Of a DNA stretch of 64,000 nucleotides, positions 1 to 10,001 are shown in pieces. A model generated the notes under the pieces. The model ran no database searches and was not told the DNA's origin. It was given only the letters and a program-made list of their open reading frames with translations. Location of the stretch: the NCBI GenBank assembly GCA_910589415.1, contig OU342632.1, forward strand, positions 19,905,507 to 19,969,506. Direction: 5' to 3'. Origin of the DNA: Malachius bipustulatus. Its lineage: Eukaryota; Arthropoda; Insecta; Coleoptera; Melyridae. Position numbers and translations under genes: made by a program. Each line of letters begins with the position of its first letter. Within the stretch, counting starts at the first letter, position 1.

Positions 1-229
1 AAGACATTCCTCCCTTCAAAATAAGGTGAGTGTTTTTTTAACAAATATTTTAGGTATATGAAATTATGCCATCTTCGCAGTTGTTCCTTTTTTTTGTAAT
101 TTTTATAATACGGTTTTCACATAAATTATCAATTATTATTCTATGCACTTTCTAAACCACATAGGTAACATAGGCATAGTTTTTCCTTCTACGCCGGACA
201 CATCAAAATATATGGACAAATTACAGCTC
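1..229. other. AT-rich DNA, nothing recognised
   Basis: Short AT-rich lead-in to the window. I see no coding or structural signal. Confidence 0.4.
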
Positions 230-810
230 AGTGAAGTTGGCACACCTAAGTGCGAATTTTTATTAATTTCAAACAGCATTCGTTTGTTCACAATTTGTCC
301 AACCAAAATTTTCGTTCATAACACCTCCCCCCTCCCCCTTAAAAAAAGAAGTTATGACCAAATTAAAAAAAAATTTACAGCAGTTCCAAATAGAAATTTT
401 TATCAAATGAAAACGGCACTCGTTTGTCTACGATTTGTTCACGTCTGTCCACCCTCCAAACAAAAAAAAAGTCTCGCTACATCTCCTATATCAAAAGACC
501 AATTTAAAAATTAAAAATTGACAGCAGTAGCACCTAACAAGAAGGCCGTTTGAATTTTATAAAAATTCATATTTAGTGATGATGCTGTATTTTTTTTAAT
601 TTGGTCATAACTTTTTTCTCAGATGGGGAGGGACAAATGAAAAATTCGGGTGGGCAAACGTGGACAAATCGTGAACAAAAGTATCCTGTTTGAAATTCAA
701 TGAAATGTGTTCATGACCGATATCAGTTTTTTTTCCAATTTTTGCCGCAACTTTGTATTGATATGTGCAAACGAAACTTTTGGTTGGACGAATGGGGACA
801 ATCGACAAAA
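230..810. repeat. Diverged foldback (palindromic) repeat
   Basis: The sequence folds back on itself imperfectly around position 550. GTTATGACCAAATTAAAAAA at about 352 is matched in inverted orientation by TTTTTTAATTTGGTCATAAC at about 592. Variants of TTTGTTCACGATTTGTCC recur at about 285, 430 and (inverted) 665. The open frames across it (143-514, 605-808, 707-904) are low-complexity translations of the repeat and not genes. The outer limits are uncertain and I saw no clear terminal motif. Confidence 0.5.
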
Positions 811-1489
811 ACTTATAAAACGCAAATTTTGGCTAAAGAGGGTAGCTTGGGATAGGTACTTTCGTCGTTTTACTTCAAGTCTATTGAAAAGTGTTTACTT
901 TTGAATATACAAGGGGTTCAAGAAATGCCTTGTTTAACGAGAATTTAAGTGACCTCCAATTCGAAACGACTTGGCCGATATTGCTCAAATTCAACACCAG
1001 ACCACTCCTCCAGACATAATAACATTAGCAAAATTTTCAGTTTCCTAGAAGTTTTTCTGATTAATATCCGCGTTTCTGCATTAGTGATTTTTTTTATAAT
1101 TTAAACATAACGTTAGAATGAAAAACGATACCTTTCCCAAAATCATTAAAATCGAATTATTATGCCATAGGTATAACTTTTTAAATATGGAAAACAAAAC
1201 ATTCTAAAATAACAACAATAAGAGTAATACCATGTGACAATCTTCTGAAACATTGTGACGTTATACCAGAAAGGTGCAACGTCGCGACGCCATGGCGTCG
1301 AAAAAAAAAATATTTTCAATTTTTATTGAAATAAAAGTCAAATTATCAGAATTTTTAGTTATTTTCGAACCAACCAAGTTAACAAGAAAATAACGGCTGT
1401 AAATACGCCGCGAGAAATTCAATAAATTCCCAGACGGTCTCCACTGCCATGGAACCTTTACCAATGAGCTGAACCATATAGATACACCT
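811..1489. other. Unassigned AT-rich DNA
   Basis: No gene seen. It contains an isolated 16-bp perfect palindrome, CGACGCCATGGCGTCG, at 1285-1300, GC-rich against an AT-rich background. Confidence 0.4.
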
Positions 1490-1890
1490 TCCCACTAGCT
1501 ACGGAGTTGACCTAGTTGTCCTTAGACGTTACTTTTTGTCTCCTTGTGAACTGAGCAAAGAAAAAAAAAATTAAAACGGCTGTCGCCATTGACGAATAGT
1601 TAAAATCTCCAAGCTCCTTTCCTAAAGGATCGAGGAGATGACTCGATCCAACCTATCCACCTAGACTAAGGAGTTGACTTAGATCAATTAAATGAATTTG
1701 AATCTATGATTGGTTGTAAAAATTAAAAACGGGACTGTAGATATTATTACCTACCTCTTAATCTAAGGAGTTGAGTTGACTTGGGTTGATTGAATAATAA
1801 TTCTTAGTGAATGAGTTATTGCGTTAGTTAAATGTTAGTTCGCAAATATTATACTCTATCTAAGGAGTTGACTTAGGTTAGATGAATAAA
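1490..1890. repeat. Irregular cluster of CTAAGGAGTTGACTTAG motifs
   Basis: Four versions of CTAAGGAGTTGACTTAG occur at about 1499, 1668, 1757 and 1857. The last three are roughly 90-100 bp apart and carry similar AT-rich spacers (runs such as TTGCGTTA and GATTGAATAA). The motif ends, CTAAG and CTTAG, are inverted. This looks like a decayed tandem repeat; I cannot assign a family. Confidence 0.5.
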
Positions 1891-2860
1891 ATTTTAATAA
1901 TCGAATGATTGATAATTGCGTTAATTTGTAACACAGACTGTCGATTGTTTAAACAGATAAAACGATGGATCGAAATAAAGGGTGATCGAACGTAACATTA
2001 ATTTAAAAAAATCATATAATATCGAATTTTTAGGAAATCGTAAATAAACTTATGTACATATTATGTGTAAATAAAAATGAATATATAAATAAATGTGGGA
2101 CTTATAATAAAACCTTTTCCTGCTGATGCATGCGACTACGTCTGAATTAATTATTATTAACATACGCGTCTGCGGGTAAACTATCGTTTGATAAAGTAAT
2201 CTCGAAGAAATTTCCCGAGACTGAAAATCAAGTGAATACTAAATTGTCATCTGATCTAAGAGGAAACGGAAACTCATATCATGTTATTAATTACTAAGAC
2301 TTATAATATCGTGAAGGTTTTTTTCTGATAATGGCGCACAAATTGATGACAGTTATTTTTTAAATGCTTGTTTGATTTTATAAAATATGAAGAACTCGAA
2401 CATTAATAACTTATAAAAGGTTTCATTATTTAAGATATTGGTTTTAGAAGAGTTGCAAAGTTAGTTTAGTTACGCAGCTACCGGTGAGTTTTAATGCGAC
2501 GTAAACAGTATCTGTGCATCAAAAGGATCCTCATCCTCACACGGTTGAAATTATAAAAGTGCTTTGTTGAAGGCCATTTTCATTGTCGTAGGTATAATAC
2601 ACCTGTTGTATTGGTGCCAAGTACCGAATCAAAGGCGGAGCTAAGTGTCCTATAGTTACAATAAAGTTGTTATGTAATTTCTTCAATTTCATATGCCACA
2701 GAGACAGGCTATAGAAAACAATTATTATTTTTTATATACTTCGTTATAGGGATTATTGTTTAGTTGATTTACCTGAAACCTATGATTAGGAATTTATAAA
2801 AAACAATTGTATGATGGTTTCTAAAAAAAATATTTAGAAGAATTGCATATCACACCCAAA
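1891..2860. other. Unassigned AT-rich intergenic DNA
   Basis: No convincing coding region, RNA gene or repeat was recognised. Confidence 0.4.
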
Positions 2861-3418
2861 AAAACGCAAGGTCGAAATTTTGCGTTCTTTAGAATTTTTA
2901 GTAGACTTTGAACTTGGTTAAAAAGTTTTTTCTAAATTCTAAGTAAGTCTCGTTACTTCTACGGGTGTATGTCTTCAAAATACGCAAAAACACCTTTTTT
3001 GTGACACCATATCAATCTGGGGACTAAAATTTTTGTAGAGTGAGATATCCATGAGGATTCATCTGATGATGGATTTGAGTAAAATCGGTCGAGGCATTTC
3101 AAATTGGCGGCCATATGAATTTTCAATAAAAATTGCTAATGTTTTAACGCCTGTATTAGGAATATAAAAAAAAAATTTAAACTCAATTAACGGGATTGGA
3201 AGAATATTTATCGAACTTTACGGTAGTGCAAAAAATAATTTCTTTTATTAATAAGTCAGTGGTGTGGGTAGTTAAAAGATGAAAAATTGCTAATTTTCCA
3301 TAACCATTTATGAGCACATTTTTAAATGAATCGATCTGAAATTTGTATAGCGGACAAATATACTTATAACCTTCATCCGTGGAAAATTTCAAGAAGCAGA
3401 TAATTACAATGGAGGAGA
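2861..3418 (+). repeat. Diverged dispersed repeat, copy 1 (pairs with 8090-8460)
   Basis: This stretch aligns in the same orientation with 8090-8460. Shared landmarks in the same order are GAAATTTTGCG, ACTTCTAC-GGGTG, AAATTTTTGT followed by GAGATATCCATGAGGA, and ATAAGTCAGTG-GTGGG. The two copies flank the foldback element 3428-8028. Either that element landed between two copies or a larger unit was duplicated. Confidence 0.55.
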
Positions 3419-3796
3419 TATTCTCTATACAGGGTGCACCATGTATCCTTCTCTATATTGCTATCTCCTGAATGCTAAGAGATACAGGGTCGGTTAAATT
3501 AGAGAAAAGATGCAGTTTTGTGGCCATCTCGAATTCGTCAAAACATGCAAGATATCTGATGTGACCGTTCCTGAAATATCCTGAAAAAACTGAAAAATCG
3601 AGATTTCTTATTTTCGTCATATCTTTTTTATTATTGGAAATTAATAAATAATTTTTTGTAGGCTCACATAAGTCGTTAAGAGCTATCCATCTGACATTTC
3701 AAAAATTTTCAAGGCCTACTAGATCCAAGAGTTTTCACAGTAAACTTTCGTTTCATTAGAAAGTTCATTAGAAAGTTCATTAGAAAGTTTCATTAG

Positions 3797-4423
3797 AAAG
3801 AAATTTCGAAGTCATTAGAAAATTTAAAAACCGAAACTAAAAATGAATTGGGAGGAGAATATGAGATTGAAACGGGGAAAATATTAAATCCTAAAATTAA
3901 AATTATAAATATAGCAGAAGATGAATTGCAGGATGATAATGAATTCATCAGAAAGATTGCTAATCAGAATTTTACTGATAATATGAGAAATGGAATAAAA
4001 TTGATACGTAAATATAAAACTGTAAATATTAATAATAAGAAGGCTAATTATTATAATGTGATTCTGGAAATGAATTCTGAGAATTTCAAGACTTTGATAA
4101 ATAAAGGAAATCGCCTATATATAGGGTGGAGCAGCTATCGATACTTTGAATTTATCAGTGTCCTTAGGTGTTATAAATGTTGGAGATTTGGACACCGTGC
4201 AGAAAAATGTAATAGTAAGGAGAATATATGCCCTACATGCAGTAATAATCACAAAAAAGAGGAATGCAGAAGCAATAAGCTTGAGTGTACAAATTGTAAA
4301 TATGCAATGGAGGTTTTAAAAATTCCGGGTATAGAATGTGATCATCATGTATTTGACCGAAACTGTCCTAGTTACCAGAGACAAATAAATAATGTTAAAA
4401 GCAGAATTAAGTATGGCATATAG
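3797..4423 (+). CDS. LINE ORF1 (gag-like zinc-knuckle protein), 5' truncated
   Basis: This is the nucleic-acid-binding ORF1 of the LINE, expected to coat the element RNA. The frame is open from 3797, just after a TAG at 3794, and has no ATG near its start; a TTG at 3848 begins the longest internal frame. The N-terminus was therefore lost with the 5' truncation. Numbering from 3848, a region resembling the RRM-like fold of these proteins (about residues 12-95) precedes three cysteine/histidine clusters: C108-C111-H116-C121 (a classic CCHC knuckle), C128-C131-H135-C140, and a looser C147-C150 to C173 cluster. Domain order and spacing match insect Jockey/CR1-type ORF1 proteins. It ends 45 bp before the ORF2 ATG. 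It is probably nonfunctional for lack of its N-terminus. Confidence 0.8.
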   Translation, partial: KEISKSLENLKTETKNELGGEYEIETGKILNPKIKIINIAEDELQDDNEFIRKIANQNFTDNMRNGIKLIRKYKTVNINNKKANYYNVILEMNSENFKTLINKGNRLYIGWSSYRYFEFISVLRCYKCWRFGHRAEKCNSKENICPTCSNNHKKEECRSNKLECTNCKYAMEVLKIPGIECDHHVFDRNCPSYQRQINNVKSRIKYGI

Positions 4424-4468
4424 CCATTAAAGACAGTAAAAAGTAATATAAACAAATCAATAGTCTAT

Positions 4469-7285
4469 ATGAATTGCCAAGGGTATTTAAATAACAAAGA
4501 TCAAATTGTTGATTTGACTGAGGGATGGAGGCCAATTATTTTGTGTCTATCAGAAACGCATGTAGATGGTGATATAAGCAGAAAAGAGTTGGAGATTATT
4601 GGTTACAATTGTGAAAGCAACATTACAGAAAATCGAAGAACTGGAGGTGTAATGGTGTTTATTAAAAAAAGCATCAAATATGAAGTAAAGTATAGTGAAA
4701 ATGTCAATGGAGATATTTGGTTCATTACAGTTACAGTGATTATCGAAAGAGTCACTTACATTGTCACGGTGATATATCGATCACCAAGTTCAAGAGATGC
4801 AATATTTCCAGACGAGTTTGAAAGTTACTTGGGAAAAATTTTAGATTTAAATGGAGAACAAATTATCGTTGGGGATTTTAATTATGACTACCTAAAAGAG
4901 TGCCACTATACAAATAGAATAAAAACTTTAATTTACCAATATGGTCTTTATCAGATAGTCAAGGAGCCGACAAGAATTACAAACACTAGTAAAACTTTAA
5001 TAGATTACATAATAGTGGGTAATAAATATATGGAACACTCTAACCACCTTACTCCGAAAATAAGTGACCATAATATCTTGTCCATGGGGATGAGATATAA
5101 TAAGCATGCAGATGACAATAAAAAGAAGGTGATGAAATACAGATGTTACAGAAATTACAATGCTGAAATTCTTCAGGAAAACCTTATGAACAAAGAATGG
5201 AATAATTCAAGTGTGGACATAGATGAAACCGCAAATAGATTTGTATCTGATCTAATAGATATAGTCGATACGTTATGTCCAATGCGTGAAGTGCAAGTCT
5301 CATTAAGGAATTTAAATAAAAAATGGATGAACAGAACCATCATAGAAAACATAAAACAGAGGGATATCAAATTTAAGGTAGCAGTTTATACACAAAGTGA
5401 AGAAGACTGGAAACAATATAAAGCTTCAAGAAATGCAGTCTCAGCATTAATTAGAAAAGAAAAAGAAGCATACTATTACCGATTACTAGAGAAAGATAAA
5501 AATAAATCTGTTGAATTATGGAAACATTTGAAAGAGTTGTTACCAGAAAACAATGCACGCAGAAATGATGTACAAGAAATAGAATTTGAAAATGGCATGA
5601 AACAGAATGATCTAGATATAGCTGAGAGTTTTAATTTTTATTTTCTTGAAAGTATTGGAAATATTGTAGATAATATAAATGATGTAAATGGTTCGGAATA
5701 TATCGTTAGTAATATTAAGACTCACGAAATTTGGTCAGAATTTCGGCAGGTAGATATGCTAACACTTAAGCAATGTATTAAATCATTAAAGAAGGTGAAG
5801 GGTGGCGAAGATGGCATATCTTCGGCAATATTCAAAGATGCAATGGTAGTCTCAGCTAATCGAATGTTAGATGTGGTCAATACATCACTGAGAAGAGGTA
5901 AATTTCCCGATGAATGGAAGATGTCTACAATTATACCAGTGCCCAAAGTGAATAATACCAACAAGTGTAGTGAATTTAGACCAGTCAATACTGTACCTGT
6001 ATATGAAAAGGTCATGGAACTGGTTGTAAAAAAACAGGTTATGGACTATTGTGATAGGAATGACATTGTGATAAAGAGCCAGTCAGGATTTAGGGAGAAT
6101 CATTCATGTGAGTCGGTAATTGTAAATCTGTGTAATAGATGGCTACATGAAATTGATAATGGAAAAATTATTGTAGTGGTTTTTTTGGATCTGCGCAGAG
6201 CATTCGAGACCTTGAATAGGCAGACTTTAGTTAGAAAATTACACAAAATTGGTTTTAGAGAGAATGTATTAAATTGGTTTCTGAGTTACCTTAGTAATAG
6301 AACTCAGAGGGTCAGATATGGATGCTCTGTGTCAGATGTTATCGGTACTGTTCATGGTGTGCCACAGGGTACGGTGCTGGGACCTTTATTGTTTTTGCTA
6401 TATATAAATGACATTATTAGTTATGTCAGAGAATGTGAATTATGTTTATTTGCTGATGATATGATGCTGTATATATGTGGAGATAATGTAGATGATATGG
6501 CTGAGAAGCTGAATAACGATCTAGACTCTTTATATGGGTGGTTAAGTGATAATAGTTTGAGTGTAAACATAAATAAATGTAAATATATAGTTTTAGGTAA
6601 TAGACAAAAAATTCAGAATGTTGGTGATATTGGGATTGAGATCAATAATGTTTCTTTGGCAGCGGTAAGGGAATTTATGTATTTGGGAGTCATTATTGAC
6701 GAGAACTTAACGTTTAAGAGTTATTGTAATTATGTTGTCCGCAGAGTGTCTCGAAAAGTGAATTTCTTAAGGAGGATGAATATATTTAGTCCATATGTGA
6801 AGAGATTATTGTACGATAGCCTGATTGTACCTCATATCAATTTCTGCTCTTCAGTTTTGTTTAATGTAAACCAGATGGAAATTGAGGAGCTACAAAAAGT
6901 GCAAAATCGTGCTATGCGGGTGATATTGAGGTGCAGTAGGTGTACGCCTGTAGGACTAATGCTTGAGACTTTAAATGTCATGAGCATTGGTCAGACAATT
7001 GCTTATAGGACTCTCTTGTTTGTTTACAAGATGAAATTCAATATGGTTCCCGCTTATTTAACTGAAGGTTTGAGATTTGTGTCTGAAGTTCACGATCACC
7101 GGACGAGAACTAGGCAAAAAAATGATTTTTATATTGAGAAATGCAACACAGCAAAGTACATGAAGTGTATAAACAAGAAAGGGTTGATATTGTACAATAG
7201 TTTGCCTACTGAGTTGAAGTCGTGTGATTGTTATGTTAGATTTAGGAAAAACTTGTATAAATATATTTTGGAGAATTTTGAATGA
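4469..7285 (+). CDS. LINE ORF2: endonuclease and reverse transcriptase
   Basis: A 938-residue intact protein. An apurinic-type endonuclease occupies residues 1-205: N2 near the start, SETH at 28-31 with the metal-binding glutamate, RSP at 104-106, GDFN at 135-138, and a terminal SDH at 199-201. The reverse transcriptase spans about residues 430-720. It carries FLDL with Asp574, VPQG near 631-634 and the FADD box with Asp663/Asp664, so the catalytic aspartates are all present. The C-terminus has the YNSLP-x-ELK pattern common in CR1/Jockey-type elements, and no RNase H domain follows. The product would nick target DNA and prime reverse transcription there. The absence of stops or frameshifts over 2.8 kb indicates relatively recent insertion. 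Clade assignment is by eye. Confidence 0.93.
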   Translation: MNCQGYLNNKDQIVDLTEGWRPIILCLSETHVDGDISRKELEIIGYNCESNITENRRTGGVMVFIKKSIKYEVKYSENVNGDIWFITVTVIIERVTYIVTVIYRSPSSRDAIFPDEFESYLGKILDLNGEQIIVGDFNYDYLKECHYTNRIKTLIYQYGLYQIVKEPTRITNTSKTLIDYIIVGNKYMEHSNHLTPKISDHNILSMGMRYNKHADDNKKKVMKYRCYRNYNAEILQENLMNKEWNNSSVDIDETANRFVSDLIDIVDTLCPMREVQVSLRNLNKKWMNRTIIENIKQRDIKFKVAVYTQSEEDWKQYKASRNAVSALIRKEKEAYYYRLLEKDKNKSVELWKHLKELLPENNARRNDVQEIEFENGMKQNDLDIAESFNFYFLESIGNIVDNINDVNGSEYIVSNIKTHEIWSEFRQVDMLTLKQCIKSLKKVKGGEDGISSAIFKDAMVVSANRMLDVVNTSLRRGKFPDEWKMSTIIPVPKVNNTNKCSEFRPVNTVPVYEKVMELVVKKQVMDYCDRNDIVIKSQSGFRENHSCESVIVNLCNRWLHEIDNGKIIVVVFLDLRRAFETLNRQTLVRKLHKIGFRENVLNWFLSYLSNRTQRVRYGCSVSDVIGTVHGVPQGTVLGPLLFLLYINDIISYVRECELCLFADDMMLYICGDNVDDMAEKLNNDLDSLYGWLSDNSLSVNINKCKYIVLGNRQKIQNVGDIGIEINNVSLAAVREFMYLGVIIDENLTFKSYCNYVVRRVSRKVNFLRRMNIFSPYVKRLLYDSLIVPHINFCSSVLFNVNQMEIEELQKVQNRAMRVILRCSRCTPVGLMLETLNVMSIGQTIAYRTLLFVYKMKFNMVPAYLTEGLRFVSEVHDHRTRTRQKNDFYIEKCNTAKYMKCINKKGLILYNSLPTELKSCDCYVRFRKNLYKYILENFE

Positions 7286-7356
7286 TACCTTGTATTTGAA
7301 AAATGTGTATATAAGTAGCAGATTGCTAAATAAAGCTTATTATTATTATTATTTTT

Positions 7357-7705
7357 CTTATGGCCGCCATATTATTTTTTTATATCGTTAGATTTGAAAA
7401 AAATAACGGAAACCAAAAATTATTAAACTTAAAAAAAAAATTTTTAATTTTTATTTTTCTTTTTTCAAAGAAAACCCTAAAAAAAATCGTCGAAAAACGT
7501 CAACATTTGTAAAATACGCCGAAATAGTGCTTGCCTTATGGTTTTTTAATTTATCTATGAAATTCGGTCTAATGTGTCTTTTTTGTAAAGAAAAAAGAAG
7601 AATGGAAATTTTTTAAATCCATTTTTTGAAGTTTAACAATTTTTAGTTTTCATGATTTTTTTTTATGCCGAACAACATAAAAAACAATATGGTGGCCATA
7701 AGAAA
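7357..7705. repeat. Inner arms and loop of the split foldback element
   Basis: TTCTTATGGCCGCCATATT at 7357 is matched in inverted orientation by AATATGGTGGCCATAAGAA at about 7686. The pairing continues inward through A/T-rich arms to a loop near 7480-7590. This places the LINE insertion in the left arm of the palindrome and not in its centre. Confidence 0.7.
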
Positions 7706-8089
7706 AACGAAAGTTGACTATGAAAATTCTGGGATCTAGTCGGCTTTGAAAATTTTTGAAATGTCAGATGGGTAGCTCTTGACGACTTATGTAAGCCCAC
7801 AAAAAATTATTCATTAATCTCCAATAATAAAAAAGATATGCAAAAAAAAAGAAATATCGATTTTTCAGTTTTTTCAGGATATTTCAGGAACGGTCACAGA
7901 TATCTTGTATGTCTCGACGGAATCGAGATGGCCACAAAATTGCGCTCCTTTGGACTTGTTTAACCGACCCTGTATCTGTTAACGTTAGGAGATAGCAATA
8001 TAGAGAAGGATATATGGTGCACCCTGTATATTCTCTATACTTAATTGCAAATTTTCGATTTTCAAAATTCCACTGTAGCTTTATCTTTC

Positions 8090-8460
8090 AAAATTAGAAA
8101 GCGAAATTTTGCGATCTTGTAGAACTTATTGGGGACTTTCAATTTTCGTTGAAAAAGTGTCCGATAAGGTCGCGCGTGACTTCTACAGGGTGTTCAAAGT
8201 TCGAAAAACCCGCGGCATCAATATTCAGGCCGCAATTTTCAATGTGGGTGCATAAATTTTTGTGGGAGTAAGATATCCATGAGGAAAAATGACGGTCTAT
8301 GAAATTTGGTAAACATTTGTGTTTTTTAACCCTTGCATATTATGCAAGATAAAAAAAATAAAAAAATAAATAATTATCAGGATGGAAGAAATTTTACGCT
8401 AGTGTCAATTTTTTTCCTTAATAAGCCAGTGACGTAGGCAGGAACAGGGGGATAGTTCGA
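8090..8460 (+). repeat. Diverged dispersed repeat, copy 2 (pairs with 2861-3418)
   Basis: Direct-orientation relative of 2861-3418, sharing GAAATTTTGCG, ACTTCTAC-GGGTG, AAATTTTTGT followed by GATATCCATGAGGA, and the AATAAG-CAGTGA segment. Confidence 0.55.
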
Positions 8461-9176
8461 TGTTAAATTGATTAATCGTTTAACCTATATGTAATTAAAT
8501 TTTTGTCCCCTCATAAGCTATCAACCTTTCACAGATTCTACAGCTCTACAAAACTTTGTCATATAAAATCGACGAAAGTATATCGCCACTATGTATACGT
8601 GAGTTACGTGACGCTACTGCTTTCAGTGCTTAAAAAATAGAATAAAGACATATAATAATAGACAGGATATATAGTTGGTAACTAACAACAGGTCTACAAC
8701 CTACAACCTGTGCAGTCTTGCTTAATAAATGGCAACAATTATTGCGATATAAGCTTGAAATTAGCATAGATTGATCGTGCCGCTAATAAGATTCTATCTG
8801 CCTGTGTCCTCGTTGCCCTTCAAACAATGAAGCTGTTTCAGAGTAGAACATGTTCGAGTTTCATATGTGTGATTTTGTCGGCAGGAAATTGTGTCCTTTA
8901 TTTTCTACCTATATTATACTCATTTGAAAACCAGAGATTCATTCGTAGAATTAATTCTTGCGTGAGCCAATAGAATAACAACAGGATGTTCAGTACAAGG
9001 TGTGTTTAATTTCTTCCTGCCGCCTGTTTGGTTCATGGTGTAGGTATAGGTACTCCCACTTTTATCTGATCTTTTGTTGAGCACCTCTCTGAAACTATGT
9101 TACAATAGGAAAGTGCGAATAACCTGAGATATGCGTCACGTAAAACATCAACAAGTCTTACCATAATATAATAATA
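8461..9176. other. Unassigned intergenic DNA
   Basis: No gene or repeat recognised. TAGGTATAGGTAC near 9044 is one of many TAGGTA-type strings in the window. Confidence 0.4.
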
Positions 9177-9177
9177 T

Positions 9178-10001
9178 ACAGGGTGACCGGAAAGGGAAAT
9201 TTAGAAAATGATGTGATAAAGAAAAATAAGAATCTTTCTTTTCCTATAAATTTCATGTCCAGACCTACCGTTTTTAAGATACTGGTGGTCAAAGTTGAAA
9301 TTCCACCTCTACTATACATATTTTGTGCTCAATAACCCCTTTGTTTTCACTGTAAAAGAAAGGTTTTAAGAAAATTGGGTTGCCTTTAGATTTTGGGTAG
9401 GTAATTTCAAGTTCTCAACGCTCTAACTTCTACACCACTGGAATGAATGCGATTTTAGGAATCTCTTTAAAACCGGCGATGTTTTCTACACCAAAAAGTT
9501 ACCCCTGATTAACAGCTCTAAAGTTACCAGTTTCCAAGAAAAACGGCCACTTACAATAAAAAACTCGCTTTGAATGTATAAAAACATATACACTAAAATG
9601 AAGGGCATAAAACACCTCGTATTCAAAAAACTGGATTTTTTTTTGATACCCGGTATCTCAAAAACGGGCATTTTCGGACTCACGTTAATGTGAAATTTTT
9701 TGCCTATTTTCGACCAAGAATGTGCTCGTAAAACTGTGTGAATGACATTGTTACACAGGGTGATGAAAAATCTGATAATGGTATAAAAATTTCACCTACA
9801 TGCGATGGTAGGGAGACATACTAACACGTTTTCCGTTACCTTGAGCAATTTTCTTACTAAATAACTTTGAAAAAATATTATAGAAAGTCTCCCATTAAAA
9901 AAAAGGTTTTATTTTAGGCCCAGGCGAAGGTGGGCCCATCGTATTCGCAACATTTTAATCTCTTCGAGCCAATTTTCAATAAAATCGATCACCCTGTATG
10001 T
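9178..10001. mobile_element. Element with TACAGGGTG-type ends, non-palindromic interior
   Basis: TACAGGGTGACC at about 9178 and GATCACCCTGTA ending near 9997 are inverted tips about 820 bp apart. An internal tip-like motif (ACACAGGGTGATG at about 9754) is followed by sequence resembling, in inverted orientation, the area around 37000-37060 (an AATCTGATAA stretch with TAAAAATTT). So this is a composite or relative of the 36766 element. No coding capacity was seen; the short minus-strand frame at 9486-9683 is not convincing. Confidence 0.5.

Larger units (their letters stand above)
3751..7356 (+). mobile_element. Non-LTR retrotransposon (CR1/Jockey-like), 5' truncated
   Basis: A LINE on the plus strand holds a 5'-truncated ORF1, a full-length ORF2, an AATAAA at 7329-7334 and a short TTA-type 3' tail (7338-7353). 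The borders are inferred from the surrounding palindrome: the left arm breaks after TTTCGTTT at 3753 and resumes with TTCTTATGG at about 7357, while the opposite arm reads through as CGTTTTTCTTATGG. Three to four tandem copies of TTCATTAGAAAG (3762-3800) sit at the 5' junction. They resemble the CATTAGAAA at 3813 inside ORF1 and may record irregular 5'-end integration. Confidence 0.85.
3428..8028. mobile_element. Foldback element with TACAGGGTG tips, split by a LINE
   Basis: The left tip TACAGGGTGCACC (3428) is mirrored by GGTGCACCCTGTA ending at 8028. A 9-bp direct repeat TATTCTCTA lies outside both tips (3419-3427 and 8029-8037), which fits a target site duplication. The outer left arm (3428-3753) pairs with about 7705-8028. 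After the retrotransposon, the left arm resumes at about 7357 and pairs with DNA leading up to 7705. Without the LINE the element would be about 1 kb with arms of roughly 450 bp and a centre near 7480-7590. The arms are diverged, so the element is not new. No transposase is encoded; it is presumably mobilised in trans. I cannot name the superfamily. Confidence 0.75.

Noticed and set aside
3428..8028. Treating the whole inverted-repeat-bounded region as one DNA transposon with the LINE proteins as cargo
   Set aside because: The LINE lies off-centre in one arm, has its own 3' tail and polyadenylation signal, and the opposite arm shows the uninterrupted sequence, so it is a secondary insertion.
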